This document shows positions 46,536 through 56,982 of a stretch of 64,000 bases of DNA, in pieces. A program made the translations under genes and the position numbers. Numbering within the stretch: the stretch's first letter is position 1; the number at the start of each line of letters is the position of its first letter. The stretch is from positions 38,838,495 through 38,902,494 of the forward strand of contig CAMGYJ010000002.1 in NCBI GenBank assembly GCA_946122785.1. Reading direction: 5' to 3'. Source of the DNA: Linum tenue. Taxonomy: Eukaryota; Streptophyta; Magnoliopsida; Malpighiales; Linaceae. The notes beneath the pieces were generated by a model. The model was given only the letters and a program-made list of their open reading frames with translations. It searched no databases and was not told the DNA's origin.

Positions 46536-47060
46536 AGTTTATAAGACTCGAACTACAACATAGATCGACGATGACAAACTCGAACAACATAGATCGATGG
46601 CAAAGAACTCGATCTCACTAGATCGATGAAGGCAAACTCGATCAAGTAGATCGAGTATAAGCAACTCGATTTAAATAGATCGACCCCTGAAACCTCGTTT
46701 TAGTGCAACGACTTTAACACACTCGATCTTTATCTGCACTAGATCGAGTCTCTATGACTCGAACTAGGTAAATCGATTCTGAAAGACTCGAACCACAGGC
46801 CCACCGACATGCTTCAGGATAAGGTTGCAGGGATAAGATTCTTTGTTATCATAGATCGAGTTTTAAGGACTCGAACTAGTGTAGTTCGATTACACTAAAC
46901 TCGAACTACTTTGGTCAATAATTCTGTCCAGTCGCTTTCGGTCCGACATGTTCCAGAATAGGGTGCAGGGGGGAAATTATTGGATCGCGTAGATCGAGTT
47001 TAATAAACTCGAACTAGCGTAGATCGAGTGTATTAGACTCGAACCACTGCATCAGTTTAC
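46536..47060. repeat. Subterminal TCGA-motif array, left arm of MULE #1
   Basis: Alternating AACTCGA and TAGATCGA strings roughly every 14-18 bp, unit ~32 bp, more regular at the outer side (46550-46690). The interior copies (46700-47045) are more spaced and often joined as ATCGAGT..ACTCGAAC pairs. Confidence 0.85.
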
Positions 47061-47286
47061 GAGGATAAAAAGCCCTCACTTAGCACATTCTGGCAGCTCT
47101 TTTACTTTCTATCTTCTTTCTTCCAAACACAATCTGCAGCAGCTGGAGCACCATAGCTCACCACCAAAGAAGAAAATTTTTGAAGGTAAGTTCTGCTTAC
47201 GTTGTTTGAATGAGCGTATTAGAATTTTAGATTAATTTAGAATAGTTTGTACTGTATGTAATGAGCTGCTTCTATAAACTGCAGAA

Positions 47287-49948
47287 ATGGGTAGAAATTT
47301 TCGAAAATTCGACTTATTGATTCGGTGGAATGGTCGAATTACCCATTTTCATGATAGTATTGACTACGAAGATGGTGAATCAAGTACTGTCCCGATTAAG
47401 AGCATATTTACTTGGCAAGAACTCAGCCATATTTGTGCTGAACGATGTTGCATAGGAGGGAGAAGAGTATGCAAGATGACTTACCGTATGCCGGTTTACA
47501 AGGATTATGCACTTGTATATGAAGGATCAGTTTTGTCTGACGATGATGATGTTAATATGATGATGAGATTTATTGCAGAGAACAGATTTCCAACTGCTGA
47601 GGTGTATGTCGAGACAGAAGTTGTTGGCCAATATGGTGGGGGCGGTTATACCGAACAAGGTGAAGGATCGGGAGGTTTTTCCGGTTCAGGAGATTTCAGA
47701 GTGCGGCATGATGCACCATGGCCAACATACGAGGATCGAACTGCAACTGGTCCATTGGTGGAACATGACGGACAGGAGTGGCCAGTATGGGGTGGAGAAT
47801 GGGATTACATAAGGGCACCCAGACAAGCATATACAGCAGCATCTGGCATCAACAATGATCCATATGTGGATAAACCAAGTCCTCCGTACACTAGCGAGGC
47901 AAGCGACGTGGAAGACGAAGAGTTAGAATCAATGAGTAGTTCAGATGGTGAAGATCTGGAAGTTGACGAGGGGGAATTTGAGCCCCCCACACCTCACTAC
48001 ACGATGGTGCCACAACATCCTCTCTATGCTCACAACGACGATCCTGACCTCCCTCCTATACCAATCTGGACTCCTGACTCTGGATTCGTGGTTGGCCAAA
48101 CATTTGCAGGAAAGCCACAGGTGGTCGATGCATTGAAAGAAACTGCTATGCGAAGAAGCTTTCAATATCGTGTCATCACTTCTGACACTAAACAAATTCA
48201 TGTTCGTTGCGAGAACCATGGCGACGGATGCATGTGGCATGTTCGGGCGGCATATGTTAAAAGAAATGGGGCTTGGCTCATTCGTAAGACAGACAACAAT
48301 CACACTTGTAGGTCGTCACTGATTTCTCTAGATCACCGACAATTGAGTGCAAGGAAGGTTGCACAAACAATCAAACATCTGATTGAGGCACAACCTGGGA
48401 TCACCGTGAAGAGTGTCATCGCTGAAGTGAAGAATCGACATGGCTATACCATCAGTTACAAGAAAGCATGGCATGGGAAGCAAAAAGCTATGGCAGAGGT
48501 GTATGGTGATTGGGAAGAGTCATTTGCTAACATGCCTCGTTTGATTCTTGCAATGGAGGACAAGAATCCTGGGTCTGTTTTTGTGCCTAGTTACGAAGAT
48601 TTCTATGGAGGTGCTAAACGCGTGTTTAAGAGACTATTTTGGGCATTCAAACCTTGCATTGATGGTTTCACCCATTGTCTGCCAATAATCCAAGTTGATG
48701 GCACCTTTCTGACCGGCAAATACAAGGGCACTCTACTCGTTGCCACTAGTGTTGATGGCAGTATGCAACTTTTCCCCCTTGCTTTTGCTATAGTCGAATC
48801 GGAGAACAACTTAAGTTGGGCATGGTTTTTTTCCCAACTATACACTCGTGTCACTCAACGGAAGGACATTGCCATACTTTCTGATCGACACCATGGAATT
48901 AGACATGCTTTCTACGACCTGCCCGAGGAGCTAGGGTGGAAGTGGCGATGGTGCATACGACATTTCAAAAGCAATTACGGGAAGCACTTTGGTAGAACTT
49001 ATGGACAACGTGCAGTTTGGCACGCTGGTAAGAACAAATAAGATGTTGTGATTATATCAATTGGTTGAATGTGTATACTCCTTTACTAACCTTATTTTGC
49101 TTTATTGTAGCTATTGCTTTTCAGACTCGAAAGTTTGTAGACAAAATGAAGAGCATAAGGGAGGTCCACTCTGAAGGTGCAGATTGGCTAGAAACTCATC
49201 CTTATGAGAGGTGGACGTTACATCAAGACGAAGGGTATAGGTATGGAATAACAACAACGACATGGGTGAGTGCCTCAATGGTTTGTATGTTGGTCTTCGT
49301 GCAATGCCTATCTCATCTATAGTCTTGCATACCTTCTTTCGTACGGTGACATGGTTCGTTGAACGCTACCAAGCAGCATATCAGATGTTGAATGCTGGAA
49401 TCTACATCCCAACGAAGATTACGGATGATATGAAACCATGGTCAGAAAGGGCAAAATGGCATAAGGTGACTTTATTTAGTCGAAGAGATTCCCGCTTTTC
49501 AGTAGTAACAGGAAGTGGACCAGATAGTTCAAAGGGTGGTAATGCTCAAACAGTTATACTAGATGCAAAGAATGGAATTGGAGAATGTACTTGTGGGAAG
49601 TTTCAAGGGAGACACCTGCCTTGCTCTCATGCATATGCAGCTGCGAGAAGCGTTAATTTGGATCCTTTGATATTTGTTAGTCCATACTACAAGACTCCAT
49701 ACGTGGTCAGAGTTTGGGAAGGGTCGTTCTTTCCCTTGGCTCATGAAGCATATTGGCCCCAGTATGATGGACCTGTAGTGTGCCCTCCCGAGCACATGAA
49801 GCGTACTAGAGGTCGACCTAGAGTTAACCGAATTGCAAATGAAATGGATAGATCAAGGACACAGCGACGCCGCCCGAAGAAGTGCTCTGCATGTCGAGTT
49901 GAAGGGCATGATAGGCGCCAGTGTCCAGGGCCATCGACCGATAATTGA
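47287..49948 (+). pseudogene. mudrA-like: MuDR-type transposase, near-complete with one frameshift
   Basis: Exon 1 47287-49027; intron 49028-49110 (GTAAGA...TTGTAG, phase 1); then to 49948, ~857 aa. Domains: N-terminal PB1-like region (1-120; RKFDLLIRWNGRITHF); acidic linker; MuDR DNA-binding domain (~266-340; FVVGQTFAGK, HVRCENHGDGCMWHVRA); MULE catalytic domain with first Asp in VDGTFLTGKYKG (~469) and second in SDRHHG (~531); SWIM zinc finger CTCGKFQGRHLPCSH (~730); C-terminal zinc knuckle CSACRVEGHDRRQC (~840). Near 49250-49262 the frame changes between RYGIT and MGECLNGLYV, where the family reads continuously: a small indel or a sequencing error. If repaired by reading error or absent in reality, the protein would be complete. 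It cuts and joins at the element's own TIRs. Confidence 0.85.
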
Positions 49949-49949
49949 A

Positions 49950-50110
49950 ACTTTATGTTGTAATTTGAATTTTATGGTGTGATTTATATGTTGTAATTTG
50001 AATTTTATGGTGTGATTTAAGAACTTTATGTTGTAATTTGAATTTTATGGTGTGATTTATATGTTGTAATTTGAATTTTATGGTGTGATTTAAGAACTTT
50101 ATGTTGATAC
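49950..50110. repeat. AT-rich tandem repeat between the two MULE genes
   Basis: TATGTTGTAATTTGAATTTT followed by ATGGTGTGATTTA is repeated four times, alternately with a short AAGAACTT spacer. It sits exactly where the 3' end of the PMD gene should be. Confidence 0.85.
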
Positions 50111-50635
50111 CTAAACGCTCGCTTATAAATTGGCCCCAACCATTCAATGGTTTCTGTGAACTTTCAATTATTGCATCACCATCGATTGGAAGCTCTGTCA
50201 GCATGGCTACGTCCTTCAACGTAATCGTCATCTCTCCCTCTAGAAGGTGGAATGTGTGCGTTTCTTTTCTCCATCTTTCCACCATTGCCGTAAGAAGGTT
50301 GTTGTCCATCTCCATCCCCACAAACTTTCGCACCCTCAGCAATCGCGCTCTTTCAATGAAGGGCTCGATACGATCATCCCATTTAGGCAAGCGAGATAGC
50401 GACCGATGGGTGATTACGTCAAGTTGTTCCTGTAGAAAAAAAAATATCAATTATTATACAAAAAAAATTAGAAGAATACTATCACATTTAAAAAAAGAAA
50501 AGTAAATGAGGAAGTGCTTACCGGATCTGCCGCCCAAACACTTTCAGACCGATGGTAAGGTTGCTCATCCAACAAATCGGTTTCTCGCGGTCCGCCTTGA
50601 ATGTATAATCTAGGATCGTAAATACTCGGATCCAT
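50111..50635 (-). pseudogene. Plant mobile domain (PMD, MAIN-like) gene, 3'-truncated
   Basis: Minus strand. Exon 1 50635-50522 starts MDPSIYDPRLYIQGGPRETD and ends in a GTAAGC donor. After a 92-bp intron (acceptor CTACAG) exon 2 50429-50111 reads EQLDVITHRSLSRLPKWDDR, then LLTAMVERWRKETHTFHLLE and GEMTITLKDVAMLTELPIDG. This is the conserved N-terminal half of the PMD family (MAIN, MAIL1 and transposon-borne relatives). It ends at SERLG, where a GTATCA could be a donor, but no further exon follows: only the tandem repeat. Host MAIN/MAIL1 help silence transposons with phosphatase PP7L; transposon copies are known but their role is unclear. About 145 residues remain of the usual several hundred. 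Confidence 0.8.
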
Positions 50636-50828
50636 CTCGGCAATTTTGAGTGATAGAAGTACCAAACTAAAGAAAAAAAATCTGATGCGGAAGATCGGGC
50701 TTAGCCGCAACCACAGAGCATATTTTTTTCTTCAAGAGTGGTGGGAGGAATAGAGGAAGAAGAATGGAGTGGTGTGGGATTTTGGTGGAATGGGGGGGGG
50801 GGGTATTTATGGGTGCAGATGGTTGAAG

Positions 50829-51303
50829 TGGATCGAGTTTAGGAGACTCGAACCACTGCATCGATTTTTCCGCCCACGATCCGCGTCAAAAGCAGTTCGA
50901 GTACAGGCAAATCGAACGACTAGTTCGAGTCTGGCAAACTCGATCTACGGTGGAGCGCCTCTGACGTCATCGATCCGCGTCAAGTAGATCGATTTGTGAG
51001 AGCTCGGTCCACTTGCATCGGTTTTTCCCCACTCGATCCGCGTCAAAAGTAAATCGCGGACTTTGCCATCGAACGGTGGAGTTCGATTCCCCTTAACTCG
51101 ATCTATGGTGGAGCGCTGCTTATGTCAGCGATCCATGTCAATCAGATCGAGGGTACTGTAATCGATCCACGTAGATCGAGTTTTCTGCACTCGATCCGCG
51201 TCGTCCCGTTCCAGCTAATCGCTGCTGTTTCACTCGATGCACGTGGATCGATCCCCTAACAATCGATCTGCTTCATAGTTCGAGTTTGTTAAACTCGAAC
51301 CGG
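50829..51303. repeat. Subterminal TCGA-motif array, right arm of MULE #1
   Basis: Inverted counterpart of 46536-47060: GATCGAGTTT, ACTCGAACC, GTTCGAGT and ATCGATC-type strings spaced 15-25 bp, with GATCCGCGTCAA spacers not seen in the left arm. Confidence 0.8.
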
Positions 51304-51401
51304 TTCAAACTTTGGTATTTTGGGAAATTTTTATAAAAGTGATGTATTGTGGGAATTACTTTTAATTTTCACTGTATTTAGGGAAATAATCCCTTTACCA
51401 A

Positions 51402-53885
51402 AGGGCTGCACGAAAAGAAAAGTCCTTTTTTGGGAGGAACATTGTTAAGAATGAGAACCCCAAGCAGCATAGCATCAGAATATGGGAATGTCATTCTTTT
51501 AGGCAAAAGATTGCTGCAAGTCAGCTTCACTTAACTTCACATGCAGCAGAAGGAAGGAAACTTGTTGGGGAAGCAAAAATTTTATTTTTTACTTGGGAGA
51601 ACCTAATTCTTCCATCTCTCAAATCTCTATGTAGATGGTATCAGAGAAGCTTGAAAGACACTCAATTGCATGCAACTGGAGAAGAACAGACATTCTTTCT
51701 TGCTGCAGTACATAGATATCTGCAAATTGTTTTTAGGGGGTTTATGGCTTCTGCTGCTAATATTAATAATGTCAAAATTCAAGAATAATAATAAGGGGAA
51801 AAAAGAAACATAATATGGGATGTTTGTTGCGGGAAACAGGGTTAACTAGAAATTCAAATTTCGAGACTGGTATGTACAAACATGGAGACTTGATGAGAGA
51901 TATAAATATATGTATAACACTTTAAATATGGATGTTATTGGGGGGAAGAAAAAGAAGATTGAGTCTTAAGCAAGGGAAGCATCCGAACACGAACTGGAAT
52001 CCAAAGTTACTATGACTTTTACTTGTGAAAGTGTGTGTGGTTGATTTATGCCTCTTAGTCTTAGTGTTATGCTTGCAAGAGAACCCTTTGAATAGGTTTA
52101 AGTAAAACACATTTATCAAGTAACTTTGCAGCAGCAGCAGAACCATAAAAGTGGTTCTTTTTCTGTGTTTTCTTAGAATGTGATTCTCCTCACTAGTTTC
52201 CAATGTCTTTGCAGCTTTGACTTTAATCTAGAGTCAAAACTCCAACGAAAAGACGACATTTTTTTTTTTGGTTTCTTTTCTCTTCTGTACAACGGGTTTA
52301 ATTAACCTGGTTCAAGCCTAATAAAATTGTAAATGTAGCAAAACTCTTTGTAGCAAGCATAGTTAAGCTAGAAGAGTTGTTCATCAGCTCATTCACATGC
52401 CTAATGGTTTTCTGTAATTGTGTATTATGCATATAATAATACGGCTTAGCTCCTAATCAAACATGTAGCTGCAGCCGCCTGCAGGTAGGAGAAAGGTGTT
52501 TAGTAACCTAATTGAGTTATCGTATGGTATGTAATGGTATGTTTGACTCACCCATCCAAATCAAGAATTAATAAGTTAAGAAACTTGTAAGCACAAATTT
52601 GTCTTTTAACTTTCATAAACTAATGCAAGACACAAAGTGATAACTTAACACTCAATCAAATGGTGAAATTATAGAAAAACACAAAACTTGTAAGTTAGGT
52701 TGTCAGCTTACACAAACTATGTATACAAGGATGAGGTCACAGGAGGGAGGGGAGCCAATGAGGGGTGGACAAGTGGACGCTGGAGAGTCAATGGGGGGCA
52801 ATTAGTAAAACTTGATTATGTGGGGATGATGAGCTAATTGGCATGCTGTAACAGTGGAAGTGGCGGCAAAAGAAGATAATTAATATTTAGTTTATGAGAT
52901 AATAATAATACTCAGAATAAGTATTATGATATGATATGATACGGAAATAATTAATAATAATAGATAAGAAAAGAGTAAGGGAGGGAAAAGAAAGAAAGAT
53001 CTAATAATAAGCCGACCAAAGTTTCTTGTGACAGTGGGTTTAGGAAGGGGCCTAAAGACTGTTGGAGTTCTTCACGTCACTTTTTCTATATATAATAAAT
53101 AAGTAAATGGACTTTCATTTTCATGGAAAATAGAAAATAGGTCAATAACACTTTTGGTCCCCTATGTCATGTTGTTCTAACAAATATGTCCACATATAAT
53201 ACTATTTATTCATTATTAGTTCATTTGTTAAAAGTTCTATCCAAATCAATCGGTAATAGATCCAGTAGACACCACATTTTTTTCGGGACAACCACTATAC
53301 TTAAACTTAAAAGAAAAAAAAAATAACGATAAATTAAATAGAATGCTTGGGAGGAATTTATTTGAGTTTGCAATTGCAAGTCAATAAGTACTAATGATTT
53401 TTTAGTTCACTTTTATTTAATTCTAATATCAATTCGGCTGAGACTATCAATGGCAAGTCAATAAACATGAATAATTATCAAGTTTGCCTCTATGTTATTC
53501 TTATGTTAGATTAGGATTAATTAAGATTAGCAATGGCTAATTGGGAAGACCCTACCAAAATGGTGCAGAGCCAATTTTTGGCTGAAGTGATTAAGGTTTT
53601 GACATTTGGAACTCAACACACAGGTTTGACGAGGTTGGAATTGATTGATCAAGATAAGATAACACTTCTTTAGTTGAATCTCTTTATAGTATACATGTCT
53701 TTGAATCGAAAATAATCAAAAATAAAAATGTTATTGTAAATATCATACAATTATGCAAGGTTTACAATATGAACAATAAAAGGAAACAAAAAGTTTTGCT
53801 TAAGTTATTACCAATCTTATTTTTTATTCCGGCTTTATTTGGGTAAGTTTCTAGCTATCAATTTGGCCCAAACCACCAAGAGATC
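51402..53885. other. Intergenic, no gene seen
   Basis: AT-rich DNA. The frame on minus at 51922-52203 has no recognised domain. No repeat ends are recognised. Confidence 0.45.
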
Positions 53886-53969
53886 GGAAAAAATCCAAAA
53901 CTACCACTGTTTAAAAAAAAATTACAAAAATACCACCCATTGCCAACAATTTCCAAAAATACCAGCCTT

Positions 53970-54352
53970 TATTTAAAACCGCCCCTCAAAGTGGCGGTTA
54001 ATAAACAAACCGCACTTCGTGGCAGCGGTTTACACTATAACCGCCTCGTCAGCCAGCGTTTTTATTTTCCAGATAAAACCGCTCCTCTAAGGAGCGGTTT
54101 ATATGCAAACCCTACCACAAAACGCTTGAACAGGAAGTGTTTTATTGTCGGCATGATAAACCGCCCCTCCAGGGTGCGGTTTACCTTGTCCACACACAAA
54201 CCGCTGCCTAAAGGTGCGGTTTGTTGTCGATAGCAGACATAAACCGCTGCCCCAAGGAGCGGTTTGTGTCTGGTGACCCGACAACAGACATGTCGGCATG
54301 CAGGGGGTGGGGCTGCATGGCAGACCTAAAACCGCTCCCCCCACCCACGGTT
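53970..54352. repeat. Array of eight AAACCGC/GCGGTTT hairpins
   Basis: Inverted pairs such as AAACCGCTCCTCTAAGGAGC + GGTTT recur about every 45 bp. The arms are AAACCGC and GCGGTTT with 8-12 bases between them, several of which extend the stem (CTCC...GGAG). The last copy (AAACCGCTCC..CACGGTTT) is the most degenerate. Confidence 0.85.
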
Positions 54353-54494
54353 TGTGGTCCAAAATTCGCCTATAATAGGCTGATTCAGAGAACACAAATT
54401 CTTCACACTTCTCCTCTTCCTTCTTCAAATTTCAGTTGTGCACCTTTAAATCATTTTGTTTTTGCGATTAACGTTAATTCATAAGTTTGTTTTG

Positions 54495-54641
54495 TATTAC
54501 TTTTCATTGCCCTTTGTGATTTTATGTTAGTAACTTAATTACTTTTCATTGCCCTTTGTGATTTTATGTTAGTAACTTAATTACTTTTCATTGTCCTTAG
54601 TGATTTTATGTTAGTAACTTAATTACTTTTCATTGTCATTT
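54495..54641. repeat. Tandem repeat in the MULE #2 intron
   Basis: TTACTTTTCATTG, then CCTTTGTGATTTTATGTTAG and TAACTTAA, repeated about 3.5 times with a ~58-bp unit. A further copy lies at 56191-56285, on the other side of the Pack-MULE. Confidence 0.85.
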
Positions 54642-54650
54642 TTGATTTTA

Positions 54651-56190
54651 GGGCTAATACCACTACAACACCCGAACTATCACAAAAATGCCACTTGTAT
54701 CCTATTGTATCAAATATTCCATCTGTGTCCTGAACTATGATACTTTGTGTCATTTGTATCCTGTTAATTTCGTTGACCGTTAAAGATAACGATTGACCAA
54801 ACGGTGGTCAACGCGTAGTTGACTTTTGTTGACGTGGCAAAAAATGTGTCTGCCACATAGATGCCACGTCATTGACCTCATATTTTTTAATTCGAATTAA
54901 ATAAAAATTGAGTTATAAGTAAAATAAAAAATTCTTAGAAAATTAAAATAAAAAATAATTATTTGCTCCCACCCCCACCCCCACCCAATCTTCGCTTATT
55001 CATCTTCCTCTTCCCCCTCTTCCTCTCCATTCCCAGTAACTTTGTCGCCAACCACCTCTTCCTCTTCCCCCTCTTCCTCTCCATTCCCAGTAACTTTGTG
55101 CCCACAATTGTTGCGGCCTTTGATTGAGAAATGGAAACCTGTGTAGAGATAGCCTAATCAGGAACTCTCGCTACACAATCTTCCTCAATTAATCATACAA
55201 GAATATCCCTTCTCACTCTCAGATTTGCTTCAAACAATGAGCAGCCAAGACCCCAGTCTTTGCAAGCCGCAAATCAATCCAAACCCAGAGATCTATAGCT
55301 ACCATGAGAGAAGTATAGATCTAGCTCCGACGAATTCATAGTTTCCGCTTCAAACACACGTCTATACGCCCACTTATCGCCGGTCATGGAAACCGCCGGC
55401 TCCGACAACCGACATCTACTCCACCGTCGTGGTTCACGATTCCTCGTCAGAGTCCGAGGCGGAGCCGAGAGCCAGAGCCAGAGCCAAACCCTCTCGCAGA
55501 CCAGAGATCGACGACATCTACGCCACGACGGTGTACAAAGGCGGAGCTGCCGATTTCGGGAAGAGCGACGGAGAATAGGACGATGACGACGAAGAATCGC
55601 TGCCTCCGCTTCTCAAGCGCTCGCCCAAGGACTTCGGAGGTGGCGACCCGCTGGATGAACGCCGCCCTTAATCTGAACGCCGCCGCCACAATTCCAATCC
55701 CTAATTGCTCTGTTCGCCATTTACAGAGAGTTCTAGATTGGAAGTCGAGAGAGATAGAGAGAGAGAGAGGAAGTAGAGAAGCAACGAGAGGGAGTTAGTG
55801 GAGGCGGTGGGAGAAGGGGAGTTGCTAAGGAGAGGGAGTGAATCGTCGATCTGGAGAAGAGAATTGACGATCTGGAGAAGAGAAGCAGGGTCGTCAGTGA
55901 GTCGATGAGAATCGACTGATTTGAGTTATTTTTTTATTTTTGTAATTTTTCATCATTTTTATTTTGTTTTCCTTATTTTAATTATTTTAGATGAAAAAAA
56001 ATAAAAATTGATAATAAAAATTCCACGTCAGATGCCACGTCAACGCTGACTGGATTTTCTGTTAAATGCTAACGGTCAACACCGGTCAACACTAACGGAA
56101 TAATAGTTCAGGACACAGATAGAATATTGGAAACAATAGGACACAAGTCGCATTTTTCGGATAGTTCGGGTGTTGTAGTGGTATTAGCCC
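54651..56190. mobile_element. Pack-MULE with long TIRs and a captured exon
   Basis: 1540 bp. Ends GGGCTAATACCACTACAACA and its complement; the inverted arms (~230 bp) include repeated GTCAAC and GCCACGTCA strings. Perfect 9-bp target duplication TTGATTTTA (54642-54650, 56191-56199). The interior (about 54965-55800) is unlike the arms: CTTCCTCTTCCCC-rich leader, then a coding-like stretch. No transposase. Inserted in the intron of MULE #2. Confidence 0.85.
55386..55675 (+). pseudogene. Captured 5' exon fragment of a host gene (kinase-like?)
   Basis: After an ATG at 55386 the +1-shifted reading gives TTDIYSTVVVHDSSSESEAE, then RRPEIDDIYATTVYKGGAAD, a stop at 55576 (TAG), and DDDDEESLPPLLKRSPKDFG. 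Repetition of D-I-Y-[SA]-T-x-V-[VY] and the S-L-P-P-L-L-K-R-x-P-K-D-F-G string look like a real protein N-terminus. From memory they recall the N-terminus of the plant STE20/Hippo-type kinase SIK1; that is not verified. A short indel after the ATG and the TAG show it is not functional. Confidence 0.5.
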
Positions 56191-56300
56191 TTGATTTTAT
56201 GTTAGTAACTTATTTACTTTTCATTGTCATGTCGCTCTTGTATTACTTTTCATTGTCTTTTGTGATTTTATTTAGTAACTTAATTACAGTTTTATTGCAG

Positions 56301-56768
56301 ATGGCATTCCAAAGGTTCATGCTTGGGTTGCGGTGGAATGGTTATACGGAAGAGACCGAAAAGGGTGTAAGTTACGTCGGTGGCAATTTTTATAAAATGA
56401 AGGTCCGTACGAGACCGATGCTTGAAGAGCTCCATCAAATGTGTACTCAGATTACCTGCATGGATGACACTAGAAGAGTTGATCAAATGGTGTATCGATA
56501 TCCAAACATACATGACGGGTCGTTGTGGAATGAGGAATTCCTCCTTACCACTCAGGAGGACGTTGATGCCATGGTCCAATTTTTGACCACCAATAAAATT
56601 AAGCAAGCGGAGATGTTCGTTTACACCGAGGCCGTCGAAGGCGGTGTAGGTCATTCTGGAGATGGCCAAACATCTGGTATCCACGGTGGGAGTGTATTAT
56701 ACGAAGATCACCCCCACCAGGATTTCCAAGACTCAAGCTGGAGGCCAGGAGTATCATCATGGAACTGA
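56301..56768 (+). pseudogene. MULE #2 transposase, N-terminal exon only
   Basis: Starts at ATG 56301 directly after a TTGCAG acceptor: MAFQRFMLGLRWNGYTEETE. About 155 residues follow with the layout of the MULE #1 N-terminus: R-W-N-G, a VDQMVYRYPN-like strand, a DVDAMVQFLTTNKIKQAEMF segment (compare DVNMMMRFIAENRFPTAEVY in MULE #1), then a Gly/His-rich linker. Stop at 56766; a frameshift near 56720 leads to a Gln/His-rich frame to 56982 where the Athila-like LTR begins. No DNA-binding or catalytic domain remains in the window. Confidence 0.75.
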
Positions 56769-56982
56769 AGGTCATCATCAATCCTTCCCGTCATATGAAG
56801 AAGAAGCTCAACAGGCGGATCACAACCAACAAGCAAGCTACCAGTACCCACCCGATCACAACCAACTTATATACAAGTACACTCATAAGACTCTTAGGAG
56901 AGGTATACATCTCCTTAGAAACACAATCTTTTTGACAGAAAAAGAGGGGATTCGAGGACGCTTAGAACCCGATTTTCCCAGG

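Larger units (their letters stand above)
46439..51392 (+). mobile_element. Complete Mutator-like element (MULE #1) with transposase and PMD gene
   Basis: Bounded by a perfect 9-bp duplication CTTTACCAA (46430-46438 and 51393-51401). Terminal inverted repeats of ~100 bp: GGAAGAATTCCCAGAATACA at the left, GGATTATTTCCCTAAATACA as complement of the right. Inside each TIR is a long array of TCGA-containing motifs (46536-47060 and 50829-51303). It carries a MuDR-type transposase on plus and a plant mobile domain gene on minus, facing each other, separated by AT-rich tandem repeats. One apparent frameshift in the transposase suggests this copy is now non-autonomous. Confidence 0.92.
53886..56982 (+). 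mobile_element. Left part of a second MULE (MULE #2), truncated by a retrotransposon
   Basis: Start is set at GGAAAAAATCCAAAACTACC, similar in style to the MULE #1 end (GGAAGAATTCCC). Next come an array of AAACCGC...GCGGTTT hairpins (53970-54352), a leader, a long intron with tandem repeats and a Pack-MULE, and then the N-terminal exon of a MuDR-type transposase (56301). The Athila-like element at 56983 interrupts it. The right end lies outside the window, so no TSD can be tested. Confidence 0.65.

Noticed and set aside
46550..47050. CRISPR-like regular repeats
   Set aside because: Spacing is regular, but the DNA is plant nuclear, motifs are short and in both orientations, and the array has an inverted copy at the other end of a MULE.
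49266..49321. Possible intron GTGAGT...CTATAG in the MULE transposase
   Set aside because: Splicing it would delete ECLNGLYVGLRAMPIS, a conserved part of the transposase; a frameshift just before it is the better explanation.
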